From NCBI RefSeq assembly GCF_019075875.1, contig NZ_JAHOOZ010000002.1:318551-382550 (forward strand): 64,000 bases of DNA, written 5' to 3'. Both the position numbers and the translations under genes were made by a program. This DNA comes from Novosphingobium sp. G106. GTDB lineage: Bacteria > Pseudomonadota > Alphaproteobacteria > Sphingomonadales > Sphingomonadaceae. The notes beneath the pieces were generated by a model. That model made no database searches. It saw only the letters and a list, made by a program, of their open reading frames with translations, and was not told where the DNA came from. This document shows, piece by piece, positions 9,026-18,057 of the stretch. Position 1 is the stretch's first letter. The number at the start of each line of letters is the position of its first letter.

Positions 9026-9415
9026 GGAGTGCTCCGTTTGACGGGACCACGGTGGCGGTCTGATTGCCTGTCGAAAGCTAGCTGGAACGCACATTATTCG
9101 CAGGATGGCGATTCAATAAACGCCTCTGCAACCTCAGGGTCGCCAGCCCGTGTTTTGCAAGCGACGAAAGCATGATGTCGCTGCCGTGTCTGATGAAGAG
9201 ACAACCTCGACCGAAGCGCGTCCGCCTTCTTGCAGCTTTGCCAGGATTGGTGACAGGCTACGCGCCGTGCGAGCTCGCATCGCAGCCGGCTGCCGGGATC
9301 AAACGACGGCACCAATGCCTCCACGGCCGGGCGCATAAACGCATCACTCGCGGCCGCTGCAGCGATCACGTTTAGGCAAGCGCGGACCTCGACCTACAAA
9401 ACGCCGTTGCATTTT

Positions 9416-9432
9416 ATATCGCACTGCGATAT
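9416..9432. promoter_or_regulatory. 17-bp perfect palindrome, MarR-type operator, site 1
   Basis: ATATCGCA (9416-9423), one central base, then TGCGATAT (9425-9432) form a perfect 8+1+8 inverted repeat. The same site with one arm mismatch occurs at 60527-60543 before a MarR-family gene and at 61044-61060 before a relative of the gene that follows here at 9508. This makes it a probable operator for that MarR protein. The remainder of 9026-9507 holds no supported gene. Confidence 0.65.
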
Positions 9433-9507
9433 GTATTTGAGTGGGCTCTTCGACGTGAGCCTGGGTGGTGGCGACGGACTTGAAGGCTGATCGCAAGAGG
9501 TGCCGCT

Positions 9508-9789
9508 ATGCTGATGCTGAAAATCATGGCTGAAGCGCTAGGACAAGTAATTGGAGGCTTGGTCGCGGCCGCCCTGTTCTGCTGGCTCTTCTGGAACGCG
9601 TTCAAGCTCGTTCGCCACCCCGAAATCAGCGCTGCCTTGTGTGTGCTCATCGCGGTCGCGGTTTGGGCGTTCGGTCCTTCCAGCCCTCTGCTCCGACTGA
9701 CATCAGTTTACGCGGCGATGTTTGCGTTCTGGCTGTGGCCGGCCGGTCGCTTGTGGAGGCGCGAGCATCCGTCGATGAAGAGGAATTGA
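9508..9789 (+). CDS. small integral membrane protein (paralogue of the remnant at 61094)
   Basis: The 93-residue protein has two or three hydrophobic helices (LGQVIGGLVAAALFCWLFW; AALCVLIAVAVWAF; SVYAAMFAFWLWPAG) and a basic C-terminus (RLWRREHPSMKRN). Function unknown. It is homologous to a frameshifted gene at 61094-61383 (AAALFSWFCWTVLKFVRHPE against AAALFCWLFWNAFKLVRHPE). Both are preceded by the same MarR-type palindrome. GAGG lies upstream of the start (CAAGAGGTGCCGCT). Confidence 0.65.
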   Translation: MLMLKIMAEALGQVIGGLVAAALFCWLFWNAFKLVRHPEISAALCVLIAVAVWAFGPSSPLLRLTSVYAAMFAFWLWPAGRLWRREHPSMKRN

Positions 9790-10279
9790 CGATGTCGGCG
9801 CCCAACACATCAGCTACTGCACGCCCGCACTATCCGGTTATCGGCCTGCATCGGCGATGCGCGCGGCCCGAGTTTAGGCGAAATAAGTCGACTGATGCGC
9901 CGCATTCGTCGGGAAGCCTTTCCCTGCCCCCGGATCGGCGCGCCTATCCGATGCCGGCTGTCGGCGGCAGCTCTTGCGGCAGTAGGCTTAGATCGGCGTA
10001 GCGCCGCTGGACTGGCGGTTGCCCCAACGGTTGGGCAACGGGATGCCGCTGTCGGCGCAAACTTGAGCAACTCCGCTCCGGACCCAAAAATGCGCGAATG
10101 AACCCGCTGTCTGTCGAACCGATGGAATTATGGTTGCTCGCCGGAGCCAATCCCAGCGGACCCGCCAACAGGGGCGGTGTTTCTGCATCAGCGACAACTG
10201 AATGATCTCGGTGCGATCTGCAGCCCAGCGGAAGTACGCCCATTTCACGTAACCTATCCCGCCCACCACGTAGATGATC
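9790..10279. other. unassigned stretch
   Basis: No convincing gene. Short frames on both strands carry scattered low-complexity residues. It could be the decayed 5' part of the beta-propeller remnant that follows, or lost flanking genes. Confidence 0.3.
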
Positions 10280-10655
10280 CCATCGAGGATTTCGTCGTCG
10301 ACGGGATGTTCATCCACGAGACGGACGAGAAAGTCGGGCCTGCGGATATCGATTGCCGGCCGCGCTTCAGCGCCGGGACGCCGATTCAGGAGCCGTCATC
10401 GATACGCTGCCAGCTTGCGGCGTCGCCGACGATTTCTTCCTCGATGGCGACCGCCAGTATCTCATTTGCGGCGCCGGTCACGTCGATGTTTCGACGCGGT
10501 CGCGGCCTCAGGATGCAGGCTTGCGTGTGATCACCGCGCCGGGCGTCCGCACGGGCCTGTTTTCATCCGAACTCGCGATGCTTTTTGTAGCAGTACCGGA
10601 CCGAGGTCGACTTGCCGCGATCTGGGTTCTGGGAACTGTGGCAGCGGATCGATAA
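10280..10655 (+). pseudogene. remnant of a YncE-like beta-propeller protein
   Basis: In one frame (10380-10655) the translation GAVIDTLPACGVADDFFLDG, YLICGAGHVDV and GVRTGLFSSELAMLFVAVPD, then AAIWVLG, has the repeating blade pattern of YncE/NHL-type secreted propellers. A further piece (VVDGMFIHETDEKVGPADID) sits upstream in another frame at about 10295-10355. There is no start codon with a ribosome-binding site and there is at least one frameshift. The assignment rests on pattern memory only. Confidence 0.45.
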
Positions 10656-10980
10656 CACGGCCCTGCGATGTCCGGTCACGAGCAGAGCCCGTCAGCCCGA
10701 TTCCGACCAATGCCGGTCGTTTCGTGATTGACATCTAAATGACCGGTTGCACCAGAACCTTCCGTTCGTGCGGCAAAGCACGGTCAGATCAATGCGCTCA
10801 AGGCACCGCCACCCAGCTGCACGCCGCGCAAGATGAGCAGCACAATCATGCAATCGTCCTTGCAGACTATATCGCAAAGCGTCGCTGATTGGACCGGCTT
10901 GGCGGTTCGCAAATGACCGCAACACCCCCATTTTAACCGGTCTGGGGCAAATCCCGATTCCTTGCGGCGCTAAACAGCAT
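10656..10980. other. unassigned stretch downstream of nsrR
   Basis: Nothing recognisable. A minus-strand frame (10692-10931) lacks a ribosome-binding site and any family pattern. Confidence 0.3.
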
Positions 10981-11394
10981 TCAAGTTCTGCCGGTTTTTG
11001 TGATGAGATCTGCCAGCGTGTAACCGTCCAGCACGTTTAGAAACGCGGCCAGCGCCTGCCGCAAAGCGCCGGTCATCCCGCAATCCGGGGCGATGATGCA
11101 CTCACCGCAATCGACCAAGTCGAAACCGTCCTCGGTGTGCCGTACGACCGCGCCCACATTGATTTCCACTGCCAGCCTGGCGAGCTTGATGCCGCCAAAG
11201 CGGCCGCGTGCACTGGCCAGATAACCGGCATTCACCAGATCGTTGACCACTTTCATCAGGTTATTCTGCGAAATGTCATAGGCGCGCGATATCTCCGCGA
11301 TGGAGCTCAACCCATCGGCCCGCGCGCCAAGGTAAATGAGCACGCGCAGGGCGTAGTCCGTGTAGCGCGTGAGCCGCGTGCAATCTCCTAGCAT
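10981..11394 (-). CDS. NsrR-like Rrf2-family nitric oxide sensor regulator
   Basis: The 137-residue protein has the Rrf2 winged helix (TRLTRYTDYALRVLIYLGAR, then ISQNNLMKVVNDLVNAGYLA and ARGRFGGIKLA) and three cysteines, C96, C99 and C105, placed as in Fe-S-containing Rrf2 regulators. Neighbouring NO-related genes favour NsrR, whose [4Fe-4S] cluster reacts with NO and relieves repression. The Cys spacing C-x2-C-x5-C is tighter than in E. coli NsrR. It is divergent from the truncated globin gene, and two ATGCAT-containing operator-like sites lie between them, so it probably represses both directions. Confidence 0.82.
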   Translation of the reverse strand: MLGDCTRLTRYTDYALRVLIYLGARADGLSSIAEISRAYDISQNNLMKVVNDLVNAGYLASARGRFGGIKLARLAVEINVGAVVRHTEDGFDLVDCGECIIAPDCGMTGALRQALAAFLNVLDGYTLADLITKTGRT

Positions 11395-11398
11395 TCAT

Positions 11399-11420
11399 AT
11401 ATGCATTTCTCTTGCATCTT
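11399..11420. promoter_or_regulatory. NsrR-type operator candidate, nsrR-proximal
   Basis: Read on the minus strand this is AAGATGCAAGAGAAATGCAT followed by AT. It agrees well with the NsrR consensus of AAGATGCATTT-type half-sites repeated head to head about 11 bp apart. It sits directly upstream of the regulator's start codon (11394), suggesting autorepression. Confidence 0.6.
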
Positions 11421-11434
11421 TCAAAACCGTCTTT

Positions 11435-11455
11435 AGATGCATTCACGATGCATGA
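11435..11455. promoter_or_regulatory. NsrR-type operator candidate, globin-proximal
   Basis: Two ATGCAT motifs 11 bp apart (AGATGCATTCACGATGCATG) lie directly before the ribosome-binding site of the globin gene. Together with the site at 11399-11420 they occupy most of the intergenic region, which would allow NO-controlled expression of the globin/AOX operon. Confidence 0.6.
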
Positions 11456-11469
11456 ATAGGAGTCGGTCG

Positions 11470-11874
11470 GTGGACGACGGGAATGGGATCACGGAGGAAG
11501 CCCTTAAGCGGCTGGTCTCCCTGTTCTACGAGCGCGTCCGCGAAGATGAATCGCTGGGTCCGATCTTCAACGATGCGATCGAAAACTGGCCTGAACATCT
11601 CGACAAGCTAGTTACCTTCTGGTCGTCGGTGATGTTGACCACTGGCCGCTACAAGGGCAACCCCGTGGCCGCGCATCTAAAGCACCGGACGCGCATAAGT
11701 CGCGAGTTGTTCCAGCGCTGGCTGGCGCTTTGGAGCAGCACCACGACCGAGGTGTTGGAGCCCGGTGCGGCCGCTGCGATGCAGAGCAAGGCCGCGCGGA
11801 TCGCAGAAAGCCTGCAACTGGCGCTCTTCTTCAAGCTCGATCTAAAAACCAAACCAGACCGCGCGGCGGCCTGA
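11470..11874 (+). CDS. group III truncated haemoglobin
   Basis: The 134-residue protein shows the trHb group III pattern: [20 protein letters not shown], then [20 protein letters not shown], a proximal-His segment ([10 protein letters not shown]) and [16 protein letters not shown]. Group III globins bind O2 and NO; their role is not settled. I chose the GTG at 11470 because AGGAG (11457-11461) sits eight bases before it; the frame is open from ATG 11437, but that would place the operator inside the coding region. It is the first gene of an NO-responsive operon. Confidence 0.85.
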   Translation: MDDGNGITEEALKRLVSLFYERVREDESLGPIFNDAIENWPEHLDKLVTFWSSVMLTTGRYKGNPVAAHLKHRTRISRELFQRWLALWSSTTTEVLEPGAAAAMQSKAARIAESLQLALFFKLDLKTKPDRAAA

Positions 11875-11891
11875 CCGTCAAGGAATCCTTC

Positions 11892-12581
11892 ATGCCAATC
11901 GCTCCCTATGTTGATCTCAGCATCCACTGCAAACCGCGCGGTCTGTCTGATCGCATCGCGCTGGCCTTCACCAAGGTATTGCGGTTCACGGCCGACACAT
12001 TTTTTGCCAAGCGCTACGGCCACCGGGCCATCGTGCTTGAGACTGTAGCGGCCGTGCCGGGCATGGTCGGCGCAACGTTGACGCATCTGCGTTGCCTGCG
12101 GCGCATGTGCGATGACAAAGGTTGGATCCGCACCTTGATGGAGGAAGCGGAGAACGAGCGGATGCACCTGATGACCTTCATCGAGGTGGCCAAGCCGACT
12201 ATGTTCGAGCGGCTCGTGATTCTGGCCGTTCAGTGGGTCTTCTACCTCGCCTTCTTCACGCTCTATCTGCTCAGCGCCAAGACCGCACACCGCGTGGTCG
12301 GATATTTCGAGGAAGAAGCGGTGATCAGCTACACGCTCTATCTCGCCGAACTTGACGAGGGCCGGTCCCCCAATGGCCCGGCACCAGCAATCGCGCGGCA
12401 CTATTGGAAGCTTGCAGACGATGCGACCTTGCGCGACGTGGTGCTCCTGGTCCGCGCCGATGAGGCGCATCACCGCGATATTAATCATGGTTTCGCAAAC
12501 GAACTCGCTGGTTTGCCGGTCAACCATGCGGCCGTGGCGCCCTATCCTGACCACGCCGACGACATTCGGTTGGCAGCCTGA
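11892..12581 (+). CDS. aox: alternative oxidase (cyanide- and NO-resistant ubiquinol oxidase)
   Basis: The 229-residue protein has all di-iron ligand motifs of alternative oxidases: LET (near residue 50), EEAENERMH (near 84-92), EEEAV (near 140) and RADEAHH (near 188-194). AOX is bound to one leaflet of the inner membrane and passes electrons from ubiquinol to oxygen without pumping protons and without haem, so it keeps working when NO blocks haem oxidases. Its place behind an NsrR-type promoter fits that role. Start ATG 11892 has AAGGA seven bases before it. The length is shorter than plant AOX but usual for bacteria. Confidence 0.93.
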   Translation: MPIAPYVDLSIHCKPRGLSDRIALAFTKVLRFTADTFFAKRYGHRAIVLETVAAVPGMVGATLTHLRCLRRMCDDKGWIRTLMEEAENERMHLMTFIEVAKPTMFERLVILAVQWVFYLAFFTLYLLSAKTAHRVVGYFEEEAVISYTLYLAELDEGRSPNGPAPAIARHYWKLADDATLRDVVLLVRADEAHHRDINHGFANELAGLPVNHAAVAPYPDHADDIRLAA

Positions 12582-12582
12582 C

Positions 12583-12852
12583 ATGGACGAGCCCTATCGC
12601 TCAACCCCAGTGTTCAACGAGACCAACCTCCCTGCGGCGCTGCGTGCCCGACACGCAACCAAGGTCGGGGTCTGGGGCATGGTTCGCGTGCTCGAAGGCA
12701 AAGTGAAACTTACCTATCTTGAGCCTCCTTCCGAACTTCTGCTCGATTCCGATACCCCGGGACCATTGCTTCCCGAACAGCCCCATTTTGTCGAACCGAT
12801 CGGTGCGATGAAGATGCGGGTCGATTTTTACAGTGAACCGCCCGGCGGCTGA
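12583..12852 (+). CDS. DUF1971-domain protein
   Basis: The 89-residue protein (PVFNETNLPAALRARHATKV, GVWGMVRVLEGKVKLTYLEP, PLLPEQPHFVEPIG) matches the DUF1971 family, a small cupin-like domain also found fused to tellurite-resistance methyltransferases. Its precise function is unknown, but it is repeatedly co-encoded with NO-responsive genes. The gene starts one base after the AOX stop, so the two are tightly coupled. Confidence 0.8.
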   Translation: MDEPYRSTPVFNETNLPAALRARHATKVGVWGMVRVLEGKVKLTYLEPPSELLLDSDTPGPLLPEQPHFVEPIGAMKMRVDFYSEPPGG

Positions 12853-12897
12853 CGCCGCCAGCACCAGCCTACCTCATGACCACGACAGGAGACGTTG

Positions 12898-13143
12898 ATG
12901 TCACAGACACTCAGCGAGCCACCACGGGCAGATGACGTTGCGGGCCGGGACTATGACCATGATGGGCTGATCGACGAGGCTTGGCTCACGGCCCATACGC
13001 GGATCGAAGAGGCGAACAATTATCTATGCGGCCCGCGACCGTTCCTGCCCGCGTTCGTCGCCACCTTGTCGCTCGCTGGCGTCGCATCGGACAGAATTCA
13101 TTATGAGTTCTTCGGCCCCGCCTACGAACTACTCGCCGCCTGA
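12898..13143 (+). pseudogene. C-terminal fragment of a flavohaemoglobin (NO dioxygenase) reductase
   Basis: The 81-residue product consists of DYDHDGLIDEAWLTAHTRIE, ANNYLCGPRPFLPAFVATLS and SDRIHYEFFGPAYELLAA, the NAD-binding end of Hmp. The globin and FAD domains are absent. It still has a good AGGAG site and an ATG, and the first 15 residues (SQTLSEPPRADDVAGR) are not obviously Hmp-like. An internal deletion that kept the original start is the simplest history. It might still be translated, but it cannot detoxify NO alone. Confidence 0.75.
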
Positions 13144-13157
13144 AGGGACCGACCGAC

Positions 13158-13631
13158 ATGGATGATCTCACCATCGCGCGCATGATCCACATCCTGGCCA
13201 TCGTTTGCTGGATCGGCGGGGTTGCGTTTGCAACCACCGTTGTCATCCCGTCCGTCAAAGCCCGGCCGGCATCGGAGCGGATGGCTGCCTTTCACCGCAT
13301 CGAAAGCCGCTTCGCGCCGCAGGCGCGCATCTGGCTTCTCCTCGCTGGCGGAAGTGGCCTCTGGATGATTCAGCGCGGAGGAATGTGGGATCGCTTCGGC
13401 GATCCCCATTTCTGGTGGATGCACGCCATGCTATGCGTGTGGTCGATCTTCTTTGTGGTGCTGTTTATCGTTGAACCGCTGATCTTGCGTCGCCGGTTCG
13501 AGGTTTGGGCAGCAAGATCTCCGGATGGAGCGTTCAGGCTGCTCCACCGCGCGCATATCCTTCTACTTGGTCTCAGCCTGACTACCGTCATTGGTGCGGT
13601 TGCCGGAAGCCGCGGGTTTTCGCCTTTTTAA
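13158..13631 (+). CDS. integral membrane protein, CopD/DUF2269-like
   Basis: The 157-residue protein has four predicted membrane helices (MIHILAIVCWIGGVAFATTV; ARIWLLLAGGSGLWMI; MHAMLCVWSIFFVVLFIVEP; RAHILLLGLSLTTVIGAVAG) with His residues inside them (IHILA, WWMHAM, HRAHIL) that could bind haem or metal, as in CopD-like and DUF2269 proteins. Function unknown. It follows the hmp remnant with a GAAGGGA site and is probably part of the NO-responsive operon. Confidence 0.75.
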   Translation: MDDLTIARMIHILAIVCWIGGVAFATTVVIPSVKARPASERMAAFHRIESRFAPQARIWLLLAGGSGLWMIQRGGMWDRFGDPHFWWMHAMLCVWSIFFVVLFIVEPLILRRRFEVWAARSPDGAFRLLHRAHILLLGLSLTTVIGAVAGSRGFSPF

Positions 13632-13657
13632 ACAGCCGATGAAGGAGTCCGACCGTT

Positions 13658-13984
13658 GTGCCTGATACCGAAAACAGATCGATAGATCCCGAACGCATAG
13701 AGGCGGTCGCGCACGCCGTCCATGCGCTTTGCCACGGACGATCCGATGTATCGCTAGCGGCGGCGGCGGCGGCGGCCCAGCATTTTGCAGGCACCGCACC
13801 GATAACGGATTCTATTCTCGCGCAACGCGCTGCGCTGGAAACGGCCGTAACAAAGAGGGTGGAGCAGCACAAGAGAGCCAGGCCGAGTCCGACGCAATCG
13901 CGACCAGGCATCGCGGGAATCCTTCCTGCCAGCGACGCGCCCGCATGGATTCATCGCGGCATTGACCGCTTCAGGCAACGGTAG
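13658..13984 (+). CDS. hypothetical protein with poly-Ala stretch
   Basis: The 108-residue protein starts at GTG 13658, ten bases after GAAGGAG. It has an Ala-rich run (SLAAAAAAAQHFAG) and a helical centre (DSILAQRAALETAVTKRVEQ). No family was recognised. Position and a strong ribosome-binding site argue that it is real and part of the operon running from the globin gene to the cupin gene. Confidence 0.5.
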   Translation: MPDTENRSIDPERIEAVAHAVHALCHGRSDVSLAAAAAAAQHFAGTAPITDSILAQRAALETAVTKRVEQHKRARPSPTQSRPGIAGILPASDAPAWIHRGIDRFRQR

Positions 13985-13998
13985 AAAGATAATTGATC

Positions 13999-14349
13999 AT
14001 GGCACTTCATCACGCGCAGCACGGCGAGATCGTACATCTCTCAGACTTAGGTGTGGGCGGAGATGATGCCCACACGACCGCCCTCGTCAAAACCGAGGCC
14101 TTTGAGGCCATCCACCTCATCGTTCACGCTGGCGCCGTAATCCCGCCGCACCATGTTGCCGGACAGGCTACGCTCCACTGTCTGCGTGGCAGAGTGTCTG
14201 TATTGCTCGGAGCCGCGACGGCTGTCTTGCGGGCGAGCGACTGGATGTATCTCGATGGCGGCGAGGAGCATGGCATCGAAGGCATTGAAGATGCAGCCTT
14301 GCTGCTCACCATATTATTCGAGCATCCAACCGTCTCAACTGTAAGCTGA
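13999..14349 (+). CDS. cupin-domain protein
   Basis: The 116-residue protein contains a single cupin fold: HAGAVIPPHHVAGQATLHCL (cupin motif 1 with paired His) and SDWMYLDGGEEHGIEGIED (motif 2 with His). Small cupins of this type in NO clusters are thought to bind a metal, but the reaction is unknown. The frame is open from TTG 13993; ATG 13999 is the likelier start. It is the last small gene before norB, 200 bp upstream of it. Confidence 0.75.
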   Translation: MALHHAQHGEIVHLSDLGVGGDDAHTTALVKTEAFEAIHLIVHAGAVIPPHHVAGQATLHCLRGRVSVLLGAATAVLRASDWMYLDGGEEHGIEGIEDAALLLTILFEHPTVSTVS

Positions 14350-14548
14350 ACGCATGCGAACTGTAATCATCAGCCGCTTTCGGCTGTTCTTTGTGAGAGG
14401 CACCATACATTCTCCGCGCCGCGCTGCCCTCAACGGCCAATTGCGAGGCTTCTATCAGACTACGACCAGCTGGGCCCATTACCGATGTTGAACGTATGCC
14501 GGACCGTTCAATTCTTTCCCAACCTTCGGTTTCGCCAGGAGACGCGCA

Positions 14549-16862
14549 ATGGACGAAGCCGCCCAACCCAAATTTGATCCTGAAGTAAGTCCCTTGTCGA
14601 AATGGTGGCTGCGATCGGTCCTGATGGTGATGATCCTTGGCTTTGCGGGGCTTCTGGCGATCACCATGCTCTCCTATCGGAACGCTCCGCCCATCCCGGA
14701 TGTCGTTGTGGATGCCCGCGGGGAGACCCTGTTCACAGGTGATCAGATCCGCTCGGGACAGGCCATTTTTCTGCGCTATGGCTTGATGGACAATGGCACG
14801 ATCTGGGGACATGGAGCCTATCTTGGCCCCGATTTTTCGGCCGAAACGCTGCATCAGATTGGTGAGAGCCTAGCCACCTCCCTGGCACAACAACAATTCG
14901 CCAAGACTTTGAACGCTCTTACCCCTATCGAGACAGGGTCGATCCGCGGTCAGGTCGCCGTCACGCTGAAAACCAATCGTTTCGAGCCTGCCAGCGACAC
15001 TCTTCGCCTGACTGCGCCGGAGGCTATTGCCTACCGCGCGCAGACAGCCCGCTGGACATCCTATTTCATCAACCCAGCGCGCAACGGCGGTCTCGCGCCC
15101 AAGCTCATTACCGATCCGGCAGAATTGCGCGACTTGACCGCGTTCTTTTGCTGGACGGCGTGGGCGTCGGTCGCTGATCGGCCGGGGGGCGGACTATTCC
15201 TACACCAACAATTTTCCCTATGATCCTGGCGTCGGTAATGTTGCTCCGGCCGGGGCACTCCTCTGGAGCGCACTCAGCCTGATCGCCCTGCTTGCCGGCA
15301 TCGCGGCAGTACTGCTTGCCTTCGGCAAATTCGATTATCTGGGCTGGATTACGCGGGGCCATAGCGCCACGCCGCAGGTGATCCCGGGACAGGCAAGCCC
15401 CGGACAACGCGCCCTCGTCAAATTCTTCGTTGTCGTCTCCTTGCTGTTTCTGATGCAGACGCTCGTAGGTGGTGCGGTTGCGCATTATCGCGCCGATCCG
15501 GGAAGTTTCTACGGCTTCCAGCTCGAGAGTATCTTTCCGAGCAACCTGATGCGCATCTGGCACTTGCAGACCGCAATCTTCTGGATCGCGACGGCCTATG
15601 CGGCAGCCGCGCTGTTTCTTGGCCGCTCGCTCCGGTCCGATGAGCCCCGCTGGCTGCCTGCAGCCATTCATCTTCTGTTCGCGGCTTTCGTTATCGTCAT
15701 CGGCGCCAGCCTTCTTGGCGAATGGGCGGGTATATCTGGATGGCTTGACGACTGGTGGTTCCTGTTCGGCAACCAGGGCTGGGAATATCTCGAGATCGGC
15801 CGGTTCTGGCAGTATCTGCTTGTTGTGGGATTACTGGGGTGGTTCGCCCTGCTCTGGTGGATTTCGCGGCCCAGCCAGAACACCAACGTCCATGCACGGC
15901 CGATCGCCCGGATGTTCCTGCTCGGCGCGCTGGCCATTCCCGTTTTCTACGTTCCCGCCCTGTTTTTTGGCGCAAAGACCAACTTTACCGTGGTCGACAC
16001 CTGGCGCTTCTGGATCATTCATCTGTGGGTTGAGGGCTTCTTCGAATTCTTCGCAACCACCGTGGTCGCGCTGATGTTGTTCCAGCTAGGCCTCACGGGC
16101 CGGAACACCGCACTGCGCGTCATTTATCTTGACGCGATCCTCTATTTCCTAGGCGGCCTGATGGGGACTGGCCATCACTGGTACTTCTCGGGTCAGACCC
16201 AGATCAATATGGCGGCATCGGCGCTGTTCTCTGCGCTGGAAGTGGTGCCCCTGACATTGCTGACGCTCGACGCATGGGATTTTGTCCGCACGACACGCGG
16301 CGAAACCGGCCAAAATGGCAGCGCATCGGCGCTGTCCCACAAGTGGACCTTTTATTTCCTCATGGCGGTGGGGTTCTGGAATTTCCTCGGCGCCGGCGTT
16401 TTCGGATTTATGATCAATCTGCCGATCGTGAGCTATTATGAGGTTGGAACGATCCTGACTCCCAATCACGGCCACGCCGCCATGATGGGCGTCTTCGGAA
16501 TGCTTGCGCTGGCCTTGATGGTGTTTGTGCTGCGTCAAACGACTGACTTGGAGCGCTGGCCAGACATCGAAAAATATATCCGCGTCGGATTCTGGGGGAG
16601 CAACATCGGACTCGCCTCAATGGTGGTCTTCAGCTTGTTTCCTTCTGGAGTTCTGCAGGTTTGGGATGTGGTGCAGCATGGCTATTGGCACGCACGCAGC
16701 ATCGACTACACCGGCAGCGCAATCGCACGGCAGCTCGAATGGATGCGCCTACCTGGCGACCTGATCTTCATCGTTTTTGGCGCGATCCCACTGAGCATAG
16801 CCACCTTCAAAGCCTATTGGATGGTTCGTGCTGCATCATTTGCAGGGAGTGGAATGAAATGA
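14549..16862 (+). pseudogene. norB: quinol-dependent nitric oxide reductase (qNOR) broken by a one-base frameshift
   Basis: Two overlapping frames (14549-15223 and one running to 16862) encode a complete qNOR of about 770 residues once a single base is removed from the G6 run at 15184-15189. The join then reads WASVADRPGADYSYTNNFPY, a conserved qNOR motif. The N-terminal part is the periplasmic cytochrome-c-like domain of qNOR; the C-terminal part is the 12-helix catalytic subunit with haem and non-haem iron His residues (HLWVEGFFEFF, GTGHHWYF, NHGHAAMMGVFGML). The enzyme reduces NO to N2O with quinol. The start has no strong site (CCAGGAGACGCGCA). A real null, or a sequencing error, are both possible. 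Confidence 0.9.
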
Positions 16863-17159
16863 GCCCAACAGGGAGGCCTTCGCGCACGACATAAGCAATC
16901 TCAACATGCGGAACGACGGCTTGTGCCCGCCCGCTCGCTGCGCAAAAGCCTCTAGCCAAATTCGTCCGGCGACCACTCGAATCTCTTGGGCTGTCGGCGA
17001 GCAGGAGGCGAGTATACATGCGGTCAGCGCTGGATATGGCTATTCGGGGATGCACACACCCTGCGGCGAATCGAATTCAGTGATCTGTGGATGGCACGAA
17101 CGGACGTTGCATGCCACAGATCGCGAACGTCGGGTATTGTCGGAAACTGCCGTTCTGCC
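16863..17159. other. unassigned stretch after norB
   Basis: No recognisable gene or terminator. Frames on both strands run through it without family patterns. Confidence 0.3.
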
Positions 17160-17411
17160 CCTACCGCAGGAATGGCCGAAAAGTCCCAAAGCCGGCCGCT
17201 CACTGCGGCTCACCAGGTTGAGGAACAATGGACCGGTTTTAGAGGGCGTGTCTCGACCGGTGACCGCATTTTTGCTGTCGACGACAAGCTGTTCGATTCT
17301 ACGCATCCGGCTCCCGGCAAGCGCCTTAGCGGCCAGCCAGCAGGAACACGGTTGTCGCTCACCCTCGAGGCGGGAAGGCAAACTTCGCTAGTCCTGAGGG
17401 ATTATTTCTAA
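17160..17411 (+). pseudogene. possible C-terminal PDZ-like fragment
   Basis: The end of a plus-strand frame reads GRVSTGDRIFAVDDKLFDS, then GTRLSLTLEAGRQTSLVLRD and a stop. This looks like the last strands of a PDZ-like domain at the C-terminus of an exported protease-like protein. There is no plausible start or N-terminal domain, so I treat it as a remnant. Assignment is weak. Confidence 0.3.
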
Positions 17412-17591
17412 CTGTGGCTTAAGTGGTGACAGCGAAACGATCGCTTAACGCCAGGTTGTCAACCCAATATATTTGTGGCTATCCTTTAAAAACATTCGTT
17501 TGCAAGCCTCTGGCTGCTCTCTCACACTCTGTGAAAGGCCATCGTGATAATAACTGGCACAGGCCCGTTCCAGCTACGAGAGGAATGCCTC

Positions 17592-17831
17592 ATGAAGTGG
17601 CGGGCAGAGAAGCCACCGACACCGGGCTCACCATTTTCCTGGCTCGGGATGATTTGGTCCGTCGTCATGGCGGCCATCATGTACGGGCTCTACCTGCTCC
17701 ACGACTTTCGTGTATTAAGCGAAGAGCAGATCATGCTCTTCGTCTTCATAGTCGTACCGGTCGCCGCTTTTGTCCTGTCCGGCGCGGGGCAGGATCGGAG
17801 TCAAAACGAAGCGGACGCCGCCGAAGATTAA
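17592..17831 (+). CDS. small two-helix membrane protein
   Basis: The 79-residue protein has two hydrophobic helices (WLGMIWSVVMAAIMYGLYLL and IMLFVFIVVPVAAFVLSG) joined by a short charged loop, and an acidic tail (SQNEADAAED). The start MKWRAEK at 17592 follows GAGAGGAATG. Function unknown. It lies 226 bp before the efflux operon; the gap between holds no further gene. Confidence 0.6.
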   Translation: MKWRAEKPPTPGSPFSWLGMIWSVVMAAIMYGLYLLHDFRVLSEEQIMLFVFIVVPVAAFVLSGAGQDRSQNEADAAED

Positions 17832-18057
17832 CTTACGGGACCAGATGGACGCCTGATTGAGGATCGCCCGTGGAGGGCTTGGCGTCCTGAACTGCCGTGG
17901 GATTTGTTACCTCAAAATTGTTGCGCTCATCCATCAATATTTTGCTCTACGCCTTGGATGCCATGCTCAGCTATCGGCATCTGCTCAAGGAAGGTGCTGA
18001 CCACGGTCGCAAATGATCGTGACAAATCCCCACAGCAGTTTGTCACGGTAGCGATTG

